DNA of 64,000 nucleotides from BD2-11 sp965221785 (GTDB lineage: Bacteria; Gemmatimonadota; Gemmatimonadetes; Longimicrobiales; Gaopeijiaceae). Made by a program: the position numbers and the translations under genes. Under the pieces are notes generated by a model. The model was not told where the DNA came from. It saw only the letters and a program-made list of their open reading frames with translations, and did no database searches. Within the stretch, counting starts at the first letter, position 1. Each line of letters begins with the position of its first letter. Positions 8,189-16,713 of this stretch are shown piece after piece. Where the stretch lies: positions 1,240,001 to 1,304,000 of the forward strand of contig CBDCSR010000002.1 in NCBI GenBank assembly GCA_965221785.1, written 5' to 3'.

Positions 8189-9226
8189 TTACGGCCTGAA
8201 CCGAATCCACTTGGTGATGCGGCGCTGGCTCACCTCCGCGCCGTACACGTTCCCCTCGTCGTCCACCGCGACTCCCTCAGGTCCGCTGAACCCCATCACG
8301 TTGGAGATGTCGTCGGGGAGGAAGTGGCGCACCCATCCCTGGTTCGCGTCGCCGATGCGGATGCCCTTCTCCCAGCCCGCGTTGCGCTGGCCGGTGAACT
8401 GGTTCGGCGCCGGGCTCGACTCGGAGTCGGCTACGTAGATGTTGTCGTCGGCATCGATATAGATCCCGCTGGGGCGGCCGAACTGGGTCCAGATGGCGAG
8501 AAACTCGCCTTCCTGGTCGAAGAGCTGGATGCGGTTGTTGTAGCGGTCGCCCACGAAGATGCGGCCCTGCGAGTCCATCGCCAGCGCGTGCGGGTCGCGG
8601 AACTGCTTCGGCCCGTAGCCGAGTTCGCCCCACGTCTCCATGTACGTGCCGTCGGCCGCAAAGCGGACGATCCGCCCGCGGGTGCGGTCGTGCGCGTCGG
8701 CAACGTAGATCTGTCCGTTGGGCGCAACCACCACGTCCGACGGCTGGGTGAAGTGGGTGGGTGGATCGCCGGCCTCTCCCGGCGTGCCCAGGGTCATCAG
8801 CAGCTCGCCCTCGGGGGTGAACTTGAGCACCGAGTGCCCCGTGGTGGTGGCGCCGGGCCGCCACGCATCGGTCACCCAGACGTTGCCCTCATGGTCCACG
8901 TCGATCCCGTGAGGCCACGCGATCATGCCGCCGCCGAAGCTCCGCAGCAGGTTCCCTTCCTTGTCGAAGAGAAGGATGGGATCGACATCCGAGCCCACAC
9001 AGGTGTTGGCGCCGCAGCGCTCGGCGACCCAGATGTTTCCGTCCAGCGCGATCTCCACCGCGCTCGTCGAGCCCCACTCCCTTCCGTCGGGGAGCTCGCC
9101 CCACCCGTAGACGGGCCGGAAGGGGTTGGTCGTCACCGACTGGGCCTGAAGCGACGAGACCGCGACGGCGAGGGCCGCAGCGGTGAAGATTCCAGAAGCG
9201 ATCGTGGCGCGGGTCGATCCAGTCAT
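8189..9226 (-). CDS. Secreted NHL-repeat six-bladed beta-propeller protein
   Basis: A 345-residue exported protein. The signal peptide covers the first 28 or so residues and ends near LQAQS. The rest is a run of NHL-type blades with repeated patterns such as HGIDVDHEGNVWVTD, DVVVAPNGQIYVAD and HALAMDSQGRIFVGD. Such propellers include peptidylamidoglycolate lyase-like and binding proteins; no catalytic set is diagnosable here. I chose the ATG at 9226 because GGAGG lies 8 bases upstream and it begins a clean signal peptide; an in-frame start 141 bases earlier would give a proline-rich lead without a signal. Confidence 0.85.
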   Translation of the reverse strand: MTGSTRATIASGIFTAAALAVAVSSLQAQSVTTNPFRPVYGWGELPDGREWGSTSAVEIALDGNIWVAERCGANTCVGSDVDPILLFDKEGNLLRSFGGGMIAWPHGIDVDHEGNVWVTDAWRPGATTTGHSVLKFTPEGELLMTLGTPGEAGDPPTHFTQPSDVVVAPNGQIYVADAHDRTRGRIVRFAADGTYMETWGELGYGPKQFRDPHALAMDSQGRIFVGDRYNNRIQLFDQEGEFLAIWTQFGRPSGIYIDADDNIYVADSESSPAPNQFTGQRNAGWEKGIRIGDANQGWVRHFLPDDISNVMGFSGPEGVAVDDEGNVYGAEVSQRRITKWIRFRP

Positions 9227-9483
9227 CGGTCGGGCCTCCGTCAGGTGCGGTGTGTAATTAGGTAGGCGGCGGTCCCACGGGGACAAACCAAATCCGCCGG
9301 CAAACGGTGCCGGAACAGGCACGGTAGGCAACGGCGGAGGGGGCGACAAGTGGGCCCGGTCGAGCACGGGCGTCAGGTGTGCCTGTACGGCATCCCGATG
9401 AGTGCCACCCGGTTTCGATACGCTATTGAGTATGAATATTCAGTACCATCAACAGACCACGACCGAACGGCCAGCGACTTCCG

Positions 9484-9873
9484 CTAGCCCCGACTCCGCC
9501 ACGCCGCAGCCAACCCGCGGTCGAAGGTCATCAACTTGCGAGGATTTCGCCGGATGCAGCACGCCAGATGCACCAGATCGCGGGCCTCCAGGCCGCGGTG
9601 CCGAGCCGACAGGTTGCGCGCCAACTCGACATCCGCCTTCTCGACGGGCCAGACTTCGTCCACCGTGGCGCCTACCAGGTCGAAGGCCGCGTCGAGCAGC
9701 GGTCGCCTGTCTCGGCGCAGGTAGTGATGGAGGAGCTCCTGAAGCACTTCGGCCGAAGTGACGAGGGGCTTGTCCCGTTCCCGTGACCGAATGAAGAACT
9801 CCCTGGCTTCCTTCCGCAGGGGATGGTCGGCGCCCACGAAATACATGAACACGTTGGCGTCGACGAAGATCAT
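9484..9873 (-). CDS. PIN-domain toxin (VapC-like ribonuclease)
   Basis: A 129-residue PIN domain. Visible acidic positions are D5 in FVDANV, the glutamate in SAEVLQELL, the aspartate in EARDLVHLA and a late one in MTFDRGLA, giving the usual Mg2+-binding site for RNA cleavage. It begins inside the stop of the preceding gene (4-base overlap), the classical arrangement in which antitoxin precedes toxin. The RNA target is unknown. Confidence 0.85.
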   Translation of the reverse strand: MIFVDANVFMYFVGADHPLRKEAREFFIRSRERDKPLVTSAEVLQELLHHYLRRDRRPLLDAAFDLVGATVDEVWPVEKADVELARNLSARHRGLEARDLVHLACCIRRNPRKLMTFDRGLAAAWRSRG

Positions 9874-10142
9874 GTGATGTCGTAGTCCGGGTACCTGGTC
9901 TCAACCAGGATCTTCTTGATCTCGGGCCAATCTCGCTCCCGGGCGCCGAGCGGGTGACGGGCATCGCACCTGGCCGCGAACTCGCGCAACTCCTCAACCG
10001 TGAACTTGCGCGGGCGCGCTGTCGCCAACTTCTCCTCGGCGGCCTCCCGCAGCCACTCCCCGAGGGACTTGCCCTCCCGTCGGGCCTGGGTCTGATAAGC
10101 CATCTTGGCGGTTTCCTTCACGACGAAGTGGATTCGGGACAT
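9870..10142 (-). CDS. Antitoxin partner of the PIN toxin
   Basis: A 90-residue charged protein with a predicted beta strand (RIHFVV) and helices in the first 45 residues, fitting a ribbon-helix-helix or Phd-like DNA-binding start. The C-terminal part (WPEIKKILVETRYPDYDI) would mask the toxin. Identification rests mainly on its size and on the 4-base overlap with the PIN gene. A nested inverted repeat about 100 bases upstream is a candidate site for self-repression. Confidence 0.7.
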   Translation of the reverse strand: MSRIHFVVKETAKMAYQTQARREGKSLGEWLREAAEEKLATARPRKFTVEELREFAARCDARHPLGARERDWPEIKKILVETRYPDYDIT

Positions 10143-10243
10143 GGCATTCGCGGGGCCAGGTGTGCGCGCGTTTCAGATGAAACGTTTTCGCGGCTCGTCG
10201 GGGCGACGCATTGAGCGTGCATCCGGGCGGTCGTGGCGGCATG

Positions 10244-10287
10244 TATTGCACCGCAATCTGACGCATGTGTCAGATACTTGCACAATA
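10244..10287. promoter_or_regulatory. Nested inverted repeat, candidate operator of the toxin-antitoxin pair
   Basis: An inner repeat CTGAC-N6-GTCAG (10258-10273) is flanked by outer TATTGCA (10244-10250) and TGCACAATA (10279-10287). The centre is nearly self-complementary too. It lies in the AT-richer gap upstream of the antitoxin, as expected for an autoregulatory operator. Confidence 0.4.
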
Positions 10288-10417
10288 CTGGGTCGCGGTC
10301 AAGTAGTCGGGCGCTGACAAGTGCGGTTCCGGGTCCGCGGGCAGCCAAGCGCCTCGGTTGGCGTTCCGCGGGAGCAGGACTTGCGCGACAGAGTCGCTGC
10401 GTGCCTCGGCGCACGAA

Positions 10418-12877
10418 CTACGGCACCCCGCCCGCCTCCAGCTTCCCATCCACAAACACCCAGCCCGGCACCACCCGGTAATCGAAGGGGTGCCCCTCCA
10501 GGATGACGAAGTCCGCGTCCTTGCCGACCTCGATGCTGCCGATGCGGTCGTCCATGTCGAGCAGCTCCGCGGCGTTGAGCGTCGCCATCCGCAGTGCGTC
10601 CACCTCGGGCACGCCGTTGCGGAAGGCCCACGCCGAGTTGAGGATGGGCTCGCCGCCAAGGCGACCGATGGGTGAAGCGCGCCGCGATGCCCCCGGTCCG
10701 TAGAACGCCACCTTCACGCCCGCCCGGTTCAGGATGGCGGGGCCTTCCACGCTCCAGCCCTCGCCGCCCCCGCGGATGTCGGACGCGTAGCTCCCCGAGT
10801 TGCCCAGGATGACGCCCATGTCGGCGGCCGCGAGCCGGTCCGCCATGCGGTGCGCCTCCACGCCCCCGGTAACGACCAGTCGCAGGCCGAAGTCCTCGGC
10901 GATGCTCATCGCCTCCTCGATCTCGGCCACACGATCGGCGTGGATCATGGCCGGCACCTCTCGCCGGAGCAGCGGCAGGAGCGCTTCCATGCGCGGATCG
11001 TACTCGCGTCCTTCACCGGCCTCGGCGTAGCCCCTCGCCGCATCCAGCGTCTCCCTGATCATCGCCGACGCGCTCTCGAGCGTCAGTGCCGCCCCCGATT
11101 CGTCCGTCCACTCCCGCAAGGCCGAAGCCGTCAGCGCGAACACCATGCTGGACGGCTCCCGCCGCACCATCTTCTCGAAGTCGAGGCCGGGCGTCTTGAC
11201 CACCATCCCGTTCCCGCCCACCAGGTTGCGGGTCCCGGGCGTGACGTGGATGGCCGTCACCCCGATGGTCGTGTTCACGCCGTACGACGGGAACCATGGA
11301 TCGGCGGCGTAGAGCGCGTTCATCTCGGGAACCACCGGCGCGGTAATCTCGTCGTTCTGCACCTGCCACTTGAGGTCGCCGATCCAGTCGTTGGCGAAGG
11401 CGCGCGCGATCACGGTGCCCGGCATGACCACCCGCCCCCCCACATCCATGACCGGGACGCCGGCGGGCGGGTCCGCCCCGGCCTCCACCCGGGTGAACCG
11501 GCCGTCCTCCACCACCAGGGTCGCGTCTTCCAACGCCCCGCCGCTCACAGTGAACACGTGCGCCCCGGTGATGGCGAAGGCCTCGTCGCCGGGGGTGATG
11601 ACGCCGGTCACCGGCGTGAAGGGCCCGACCTCGCGCGGCCGCTCAGGCTGGAGCACCCGGCCACGCTCGTACTCCAGCACCCCGTCCACGAACACCCGCT
11701 CCACCCGGTCCGCGGCGAGGTCCAGGAAGTGCCCGTCGAGCAGCACAAGGTCGGCATCCTTGCCCGCCTCGATGCTCCCCACGCGGTCCTCGAGCATCAT
11801 CGCGCGCGCCCCGTTGATGGTCATCACCTCCAGCGCCTGCTGGTCGGTGAGGCCGTGGCGCGCCAGGAACGCCCCGTACTCGCGGAAGTCCCTGAGGTGC
11901 TGGTTCGACATGTCGGTCTGAATGCTGGCGTACACCCCGGCGTCCAGCAGCTCCTTCAACAGGTTGAGCGGCTCCGGGTCGTTGTAGTACTGGACGATCA
12001 TCATGGGACCGATGACGGGCACGATCTTCGTCCCGGCGAGCAGCTCGGTGATCGGGAAGATCTCTTCCGCGTGCGCCAGCGCGAGGCGGTCGATGAAGCC
12101 GTACTTGCGCGCCAGGCGGAACACCATCATCACCTCGCTGGGATAGTGCGCGTGCACGTGCACCATGACCTCACCCCGGATCACGGCCGCAAAAGCCTCC
12201 AGGCGCTCGTCCCGTTCAGGTGCGGGCCCTTCCCCGGCGGCGTGCGCATCCTGTTGTTCGACGTAGATCTCAGCGCGGCGGAAGTAGTCGTTGGCCGTCG
12301 CGTACCAGCCCATGACCGTCTGCGGCGTCTCCCCCGGGCGCAGGTTGATGAGCGGCCGGACGGCCATCTTCAGATCCACGTAGGGCTTGAAGATCATCTC
12401 CGGCCCCGGCGCGCGCTTCATCTTGAGGGCCACCGACTGGCCGCTCGAGATGACGCCGCTGCCCGAGCGCGTGACCAGCGAGGTCACCCCTCCGGAGAGC
12501 GCCACCTGGAGCATGGGGCTCTCCAGGTCCACGTGCTCCACCGCCTTCCACTCGGCGGTGACCGGTCCCGGGATGCGCGCGCGGCTGGAGCGGTCGAGGG
12601 CCACGTGCGTGTGCGCGTCGATCATCCCCGGGATCACCACCTCGGCCTCGTACACGCGGGCATCCGCGGGCGCGTCCACCGACGCACCCACCGCCTCGAT
12701 GATCCCGCCGCGGATCAGGATCTCGCCGTCCTGAATCGTGCCGTTGGTAGCGGTGTGGATGGTGCCGGCGCGGATTACGACCGGTTCGGACTGGGCCGAG
12801 GCTCCGGCCGGGGAACCCGCGCCCATGCCCGTGGCCAGCGTCAGGATGAACAGGCTGCGCATGCCGTTCCGAGTCAT
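10418..12877 (-). CDS. Exported tandem amidohydrolase, second module degenerate
   Basis: An 819-residue protein with two amidohydrolase-superfamily modules. The signal peptide (about residues 1-28) predicts export. Module 1 (about 30-435) has a credible metal site: DAHTH (H89, H91), VHVHAH, LALAHAEE and an aspartate in IQTDMS, followed by the composite beta-sandwich end GKDADLVLLDG. Module 2 (about 436-819) repeats the layout, again ending GKDADFVILEG, but at the HxH position reads IARAFAND, so it has lost the first metal ligands. Substrate is unknown; imidazolonepropionase- or dipeptidase-like activity is typical. The ATG at 12877 follows AAGGAGG. Confidence 0.82.
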   Translation of the reverse strand: MTRNGMRSLFILTLATGMGAGSPAGASAQSEPVVIRAGTIHTATNGTIQDGEILIRGGIIEAVGASVDAPADARVYEAEVVIPGMIDAHTHVALDRSSRARIPGPVTAEWKAVEHVDLESPMLQVALSGGVTSLVTRSGSGVISSGQSVALKMKRAPGPEMIFKPYVDLKMAVRPLINLRPGETPQTVMGWYATANDYFRRAEIYVEQQDAHAAGEGPAPERDERLEAFAAVIRGEVMVHVHAHYPSEVMMVFRLARKYGFIDRLALAHAEEIFPITELLAGTKIVPVIGPMMIVQYYNDPEPLNLLKELLDAGVYASIQTDMSNQHLRDFREYGAFLARHGLTDQQALEVMTINGARAMMLEDRVGSIEAGKDADLVLLDGHFLDLAADRVERVFVDGVLEYERGRVLQPERPREVGPFTPVTGVITPGDEAFAITGAHVFTVSGGALEDATLVVEDGRFTRVEAGADPPAGVPVMDVGGRVVMPGTVIARAFANDWIGDLKWQVQNDEITAPVVPEMNALYAADPWFPSYGVNTTIGVTAIHVTPGTRNLVGGNGMVVKTPGLDFEKMVRREPSSMVFALTASALREWTDESGAALTLESASAMIRETLDAARGYAEAGEGREYDPRMEALLPLLRREVPAMIHADRVAEIEEAMSIAEDFGLRLVVTGGVEAHRMADRLAAADMGVILGNSGSYASDIRGGGEGWSVEGPAILNRAGVKVAFYGPGASRRASPIGRLGGEPILNSAWAFRNGVPEVDALRMATLNAAELLDMDDRIGSIEVGKDADFVILEGHPFDYRVVPGWVFVDGKLEAGGVP

Positions 12878-12912
12878 TTCCGCACCCTCCTTCGTGAGCG
12901 GACGTGGAGAAT

Positions 12913-14676
12913 TCACCTGCGCTCGAGACGATCCAGGAACGGCGCGACTTCGAGCAACACGATGTCGTCCCGCCTCCGCAGCTCGCGCAGGAAGGGGCCC
13001 TTGTGGCCCGCGCCGTAGGTCAGCAGAAAGCGAGCCCCTTCGCCGCGGTGCCGGTCGAGCGCGCGCTCGATGTTCGCCCAGTGCGAGGCGTTGATGGCGT
13101 CCCAGCCTCCCGGACCCAGATCGGCGTCGAACAGGCGGGCATAGACCTGCATGCGGATGTCATAGGCCTCGTCGTAGGCATCGGTGTGGATCCAGCGGGG
13201 ATCGTCCCCCGCGCCGGCGGCCAGCGCCTCGGCCGAAGCCGCGGCCGCGGCCTGGTATTCGGCCCACGATCCGGCCCGCTCAGGGTCCCGCGAATACGCA
13301 TCGAGATATGCCGCCCGGAAGTCGGACATCGGCTCCGTCCATCCCGCCGTGGGGATGACCTGGAAATCCAGCTCGCGCGTCAGCGGGAAGAGCGCGTCCA
13401 TGTACTCGGGAAACCGGCGCACGCGGGGCTCTTCGACGGACCCCGAGGCCTGGTACTCGGCCCAGGCCCGGTCCCAGCGGTTGGGCGGGATCTCGGTGAG
13501 CCAGTAGTCGGGATCGATCTCGCGCACCAGGTTCCGCACGACTTCGAGGCTGAAGACTTCGCTGCTGGTGTGCCCGCCATGGATCATCCCCAGGACGACG
13601 ACTTCGTTTGGGATGAGGGCACCGGGCGCTCCCGCGGCCGCTTCACCGGAAGCCGACGTGCCACCGCCGGCCATCTCCCGCGCAGCCGGAGTCAACTCCA
13701 CCAGGGTGCCCGCCACCTCGTTGGCGACGAACACCCGCTCACCGTCCGGGTGCGCCCGCAGCACGATCGGCTGCTCCCCCACCTCGATGGCCTGCACGAC
13801 CGCCCTTGCCTCCAGGTCCACCACCGAGACCGTGCTGCCGCCCGCGTTGTTGACCACGGCGAAGCGGCCGTCGCCCGGCACGACCACCGAGAACGGACGT
13901 GGGCCGAGTCCCGGGACCCGGCCGGTGACCGCAAATGAAGCCGTATTTACGAACACCAGTTCGTCCGAGCCGCCGCACGCCACGACGTAGGTGACCTGAT
14001 CGGGCGTGAGCGCGCCCCCGGGCGGGCCGGGGCACACTTCCACCGTGGCATCGGTCTCCATGTTGAGCAGGTCGATCACGGACACGGTGCCCCCGTCCAG
14101 ATTGGGCACGAAGGCGTGCGAACCGTCCCACATGACATCGGCCGGGTAGGGCCGGGAGCCGGTTCCGTGAGACAGGACGGGCACGCCGGATTCCGTGTCC
14201 ACGACCCACAGCCGGTCCGCGAATTCGGTCGTGATCCACGTCTCGCCTCCGACCTCGCCGGGCGAGAAAAGCGACGGGCCCGAACCGACGCTCCACACCG
14301 CCCCCGACACCACTGCCCCGAGAGGATCGAGTTTGATGAGCGTGGAGTCCCGGAACTGGCTGACCAGCCAGCCGTCGCCAACCTGCACGAGATCGAGAGG
14401 CGTGTCCCCCGCCTCCCAGCGCGCGACCACGGATCCGGCCGCGAGATCCACCACCGCGATCTGCCCGTCCCCGCTCAGCGCCACGTACGCGGTGTCGCCG
14501 TCGCCGCTGAAGCGGATGCCGTGCGGGGCCGCGCCCACCTCGATGGTGGCGCCGACCCGATAGGGCTCGCGCAACCCGGCCACCGGGTCAGGCTCGCTGC
14601 ACCCCGGCATCACGACACCCAGCGCCGTCAGGACCAGCGGGCTGCGAGCACGGTTCCAGGTCATGCGTGATCCCAT
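12913..14676 (-). CDS. Lipoprotein fusing a YVTN-type beta-propeller to a Tiki/TraB-like hydrolase domain
   Basis: A 587-residue exported protein. The signal peptide ends in VVMPGC, a passable lipobox. Residues about 35-345 form a seven-bladed YVTN-like propeller (GDTAYVALSGDGQIAVVDL, HAFVPNLDGGTVSVID, RVFVANEVAGTLVEL). After a Ser/Gly/Ala linker a second domain (about 370-587) starts VVVLGMIHGGH and continues with LTEIPP, the GxxH and ExP motifs of the Tiki/TraB/ChaN superfamily, and has a late GAGHKGPF. The combination is unusual. The tandem amidohydrolase follows 35 bases downstream on the same strand. The ATG at 14676 is preceded by GGGAG. Confidence 0.75.
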   Translation of the reverse strand: MGSRMTWNRARSPLVLTALGVVMPGCSEPDPVAGLREPYRVGATIEVGAAPHGIRFSGDGDTAYVALSGDGQIAVVDLAAGSVVARWEAGDTPLDLVQVGDGWLVSQFRDSTLIKLDPLGAVVSGAVWSVGSGPSLFSPGEVGGETWITTEFADRLWVVDTESGVPVLSHGTGSRPYPADVMWDGSHAFVPNLDGGTVSVIDLLNMETDATVEVCPGPPGGALTPDQVTYVVACGGSDELVFVNTASFAVTGRVPGLGPRPFSVVVPGDGRFAVVNNAGGSTVSVVDLEARAVVQAIEVGEQPIVLRAHPDGERVFVANEVAGTLVELTPAAREMAGGGTSASGEAAAGAPGALIPNEVVVLGMIHGGHTSSEVFSLEVVRNLVREIDPDYWLTEIPPNRWDRAWAEYQASGSVEEPRVRRFPEYMDALFPLTRELDFQVIPTAGWTEPMSDFRAAYLDAYSRDPERAGSWAEYQAAAAASAEALAAGAGDDPRWIHTDAYDEAYDIRMQVYARLFDADLGPGGWDAINASHWANIERALDRHRGEGARFLLTYGAGHKGPFLRELRRRDDIVLLEVAPFLDRLERR

Positions 14677-14767
14677 GGCAATACTCCCGAGCTTGCGAAA
14701 CAGGCGTTCAAAGTGTGGAGTATTGGGCCTGAGCGCACCCGACGACCACCAACCCGGACATCCCGCC

Positions 14768-15511
14768 ATGCCATCCTCCCGCCACGACCTCCACCTTCAC
14801 GAACAGCTTCTGCTCCTGGTCCTTCGTGACCGCAAGGGCACCGTGGACTACCGGGCCGGCTTCTACAACCTCGCCATGGGCGGGGCCATCCTCGCCGAAC
14901 TCGCGCTCGCCGAGGTCGTTCGCATCGAGGAGAGCAAGAAGGCGTTCGTCGAAGCCGCGCCGGTTACGGGCCGTCCACGCGACGAGATCATGGCCGAGGC
15001 GCTCGACCGGGTTCGCAATTCGAAGAAGCGTCGCCGCGCGTCCGGCTGGGTATCCACCTTCGGCAACCTCAAGCGTCTCCGGCACCGGACCGCAGTCGGG
15101 CTTTGCCGCCGGGGCATCCTGCGCACGAAGGAGTCGCAGATCCTCCTCGTCTTCAGGCGCAAGCTCTATCCCACCATCGATCCGGGACCGGAGCGCGCAC
15201 TGATCGCACGCCTGCGCGACGCCGTCATGGGCGACGGCGAGATCGAAGCCGGACTGGGCGTGATCCTCTCCCTGGCCCACGCCACGGGATCGCTCAGAAT
15301 CCACTTCGAGCGCAAGGACCTCAAGGCGCGCAAGGCGCGGCTGAAGGCGATTACGAAGGGGGAGGTGTTCGGTTCAGCGCCCGGGCACCCCGCGACTTCC
15401 GTGGCAGCCACCCAGCACGCCGTCCGGGCCGCGGTCGCGGCATCCCAGGCTGCCGTCGCCGCCACTCAGGCCGCGATCGTGGCCAGCATCGCCGCTTCCT
15501 CGTCCAGCTGA
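14768..15511 (+). CDS. GPP34/GOLPH3-family protein with alanine-rich C-terminal repeats
   Basis: A 247-residue protein whose first 200 residues match the GPP34 fold (LHEQLLLLVLRDRKGTV near the start, then helical repeats). Eukaryotic GOLPH3 binds phosphatidylinositol-4-phosphate; the bacterial relatives are largely uncharacterised. The last 40 residues form an alanine-rich helix with a seven-residue rhythm (AVAATQ, AVAASQ). It is divergent from the propeller-Tiki gene, with a 91-base shared upstream region. I place the start at the ATG at 14768, since upstream in-frame codons run into the divergent gene's control region. Confidence 0.78.
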   Translation: MPSSRHDLHLHEQLLLLVLRDRKGTVDYRAGFYNLAMGGAILAELALAEVVRIEESKKAFVEAAPVTGRPRDEIMAEALDRVRNSKKRRRASGWVSTFGNLKRLRHRTAVGLCRRGILRTKESQILLVFRRKLYPTIDPGPERALIARLRDAVMGDGEIEAGLGVILSLAHATGSLRIHFERKDLKARKARLKAITKGEVFGSAPGHPATSVAATQHAVRAAVAASQAAVAATQAAIVASIAASSSS

Positions 15512-15580
15512 CCGCATCATCCACGGCCCGAAAGCGCAGCGCACTCAGCCGCAGCCGACCGGCGCGCTCCGAGGAGGGCG

Positions 15581-15637
15581 GACCTCACGCGTTGAGAGGA
15601 GCCGACCTCACGCGCTGAGGAGCGCCGACCTCACGCG
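15581..15637. repeat. Three 23-bp tandem repeats overlapping the desaturase stop
   Basis: GACCTCACGCG occurs at 15581, 15604 and 15627, exactly 23 bases apart, with related sequence (GAGGAGC-like) between copies. The third copy contains the TCA that is the stop codon of the desaturase on the minus strand. Confidence 0.75.
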
Positions 15638-16650
15638 GGCTGCAACTCCTTCAGATCCCTGAACCGGATCAGCCGGCGTCGGTCCTCGTCCCACAGCGCC
15701 AGGTTGATGAGCTTCAGCGTGTCCCGGACACGGACCTCCCGCACCACGTGGAACTCCTCGTTCTCCTCGTGGGCCCGCTGGAGCTTGTAGTTGGGGATGC
15801 GCATGCTCATGTGATGGACATGGTGGAAGCCGATGTTCGCCGAAAGCCACCGGAGCGGGGCCGGAAGGACCAGGTACGAGCTTCCGTAGAGCGACGCATC
15901 GTAATAGTCCCAGTCTTCGTGCCGGTCCCAGTACGTCTGTTCGAACTGGTGCTGCACGTAGAACATCCAGACGCCGGCCGTGGTGGCGAAGACCTGAACC
16001 GGCGCGTGGGTCAGCAGGAAGCGCCCGTACCCGATCGTCTCGCCCATGAGCACCACCACGCCAAAAAGCGCCAGGTTGGTCCAGAAGACCCCGCGCCACG
16101 CCTGCTTCCATCTCGCCGGCACATCCCAGGGGAACCGGTGCTTGATGAGAAAGATGAAGATGGGCCCCACGATGAAAAGCACGAACGGATGCCGGTACAA
16201 CCGGTAGCGAAGCCGGCGATACCAGGGCCACGACAGGTACTCGCGCACCGTGAAGGTGTCGATGTCGCCGAAGCCGCGGAAATCGAGGTCGCCCGAGTGG
16301 GCGTGATGGTAGGCGTGCGTGCGCTTCCAGTAGTCGTAGGGGGTCAGGAGCAGGACGCCGATGCAACGCCCGATCCACTGCCTCGCCGCGTGCGAGCGAA
16401 AGAACGATCCATGCCCGCAGTCGTGCTGGATCATGAAGAGCCGCATCATGAAGCCGGCGGTCGGCATCGCGAGCAGGATGGTCAGCCAGTAACCCACTTC
16501 GAGACTGCGCAGGGCGGCATACCAGAGCACCACGAACGGGATCGCCGAGGTGAGCAGCTGTCGAACGCTGGCGCCGGTGTCAGGGCCCCAGTACGGCTTG
16601 AGGATGGCGTTCCAGCGGGCGACCTTCTCGCGGGCGGGCGCAGTGGGCAT
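15631..16650 (-). CDS. Membrane fatty-acid desaturase (acyl-lipid type)
   Basis: A 339-residue integral membrane di-iron enzyme. The three histidine boxes are intact: HDCGH (76-80), HAYHH (112-116) and HHVHH (276-280). Four or more hydrophobic segments lie between them. The family introduces a double bond into acyl chains of membrane lipids, using O2 and ferredoxin or a similar donor; box spacing resembles the omega-6/delta-12 group, but regiochemistry cannot be fixed. It adjusts membrane fluidity in most bacteria. The next gene upstream on the same strand is the secreted amidase. Confidence 0.9.
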   Translation of the reverse strand: MPTAPAREKVARWNAILKPYWGPDTGASVRQLLTSAIPFVVLWYAALRSLEVGYWLTILLAMPTAGFMMRLFMIQHDCGHGSFFRSHAARQWIGRCIGVLLLTPYDYWKRTHAYHHAHSGDLDFRGFGDIDTFTVREYLSWPWYRRLRYRLYRHPFVLFIVGPIFIFLIKHRFPWDVPARWKQAWRGVFWTNLALFGVVVLMGETIGYGRFLLTHAPVQVFATTAGVWMFYVQHQFEQTYWDRHEDWDYYDASLYGSSYLVLPAPLRWLSANIGFHHVHHMSMRIPNYKLQRAHEENEEFHVVREVRVRDTLKLINLALWDEDRRRLIRFRDLKELQPA

Positions 16651-16713
16651 GGTCTGGTCCGTAAAGGGGGCCGGGTGGGGTGGGTTGATGGATTCGGGAC
16701 AGCGAAGCGAAGC

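Noticed and set aside
10850..13018. 722-codon plus-strand frame opposite the tandem amidohydrolase
   Set aside because: Antisense to a gene with visible metal motifs and signal peptide; composition is His/Arg-rich and featureless.
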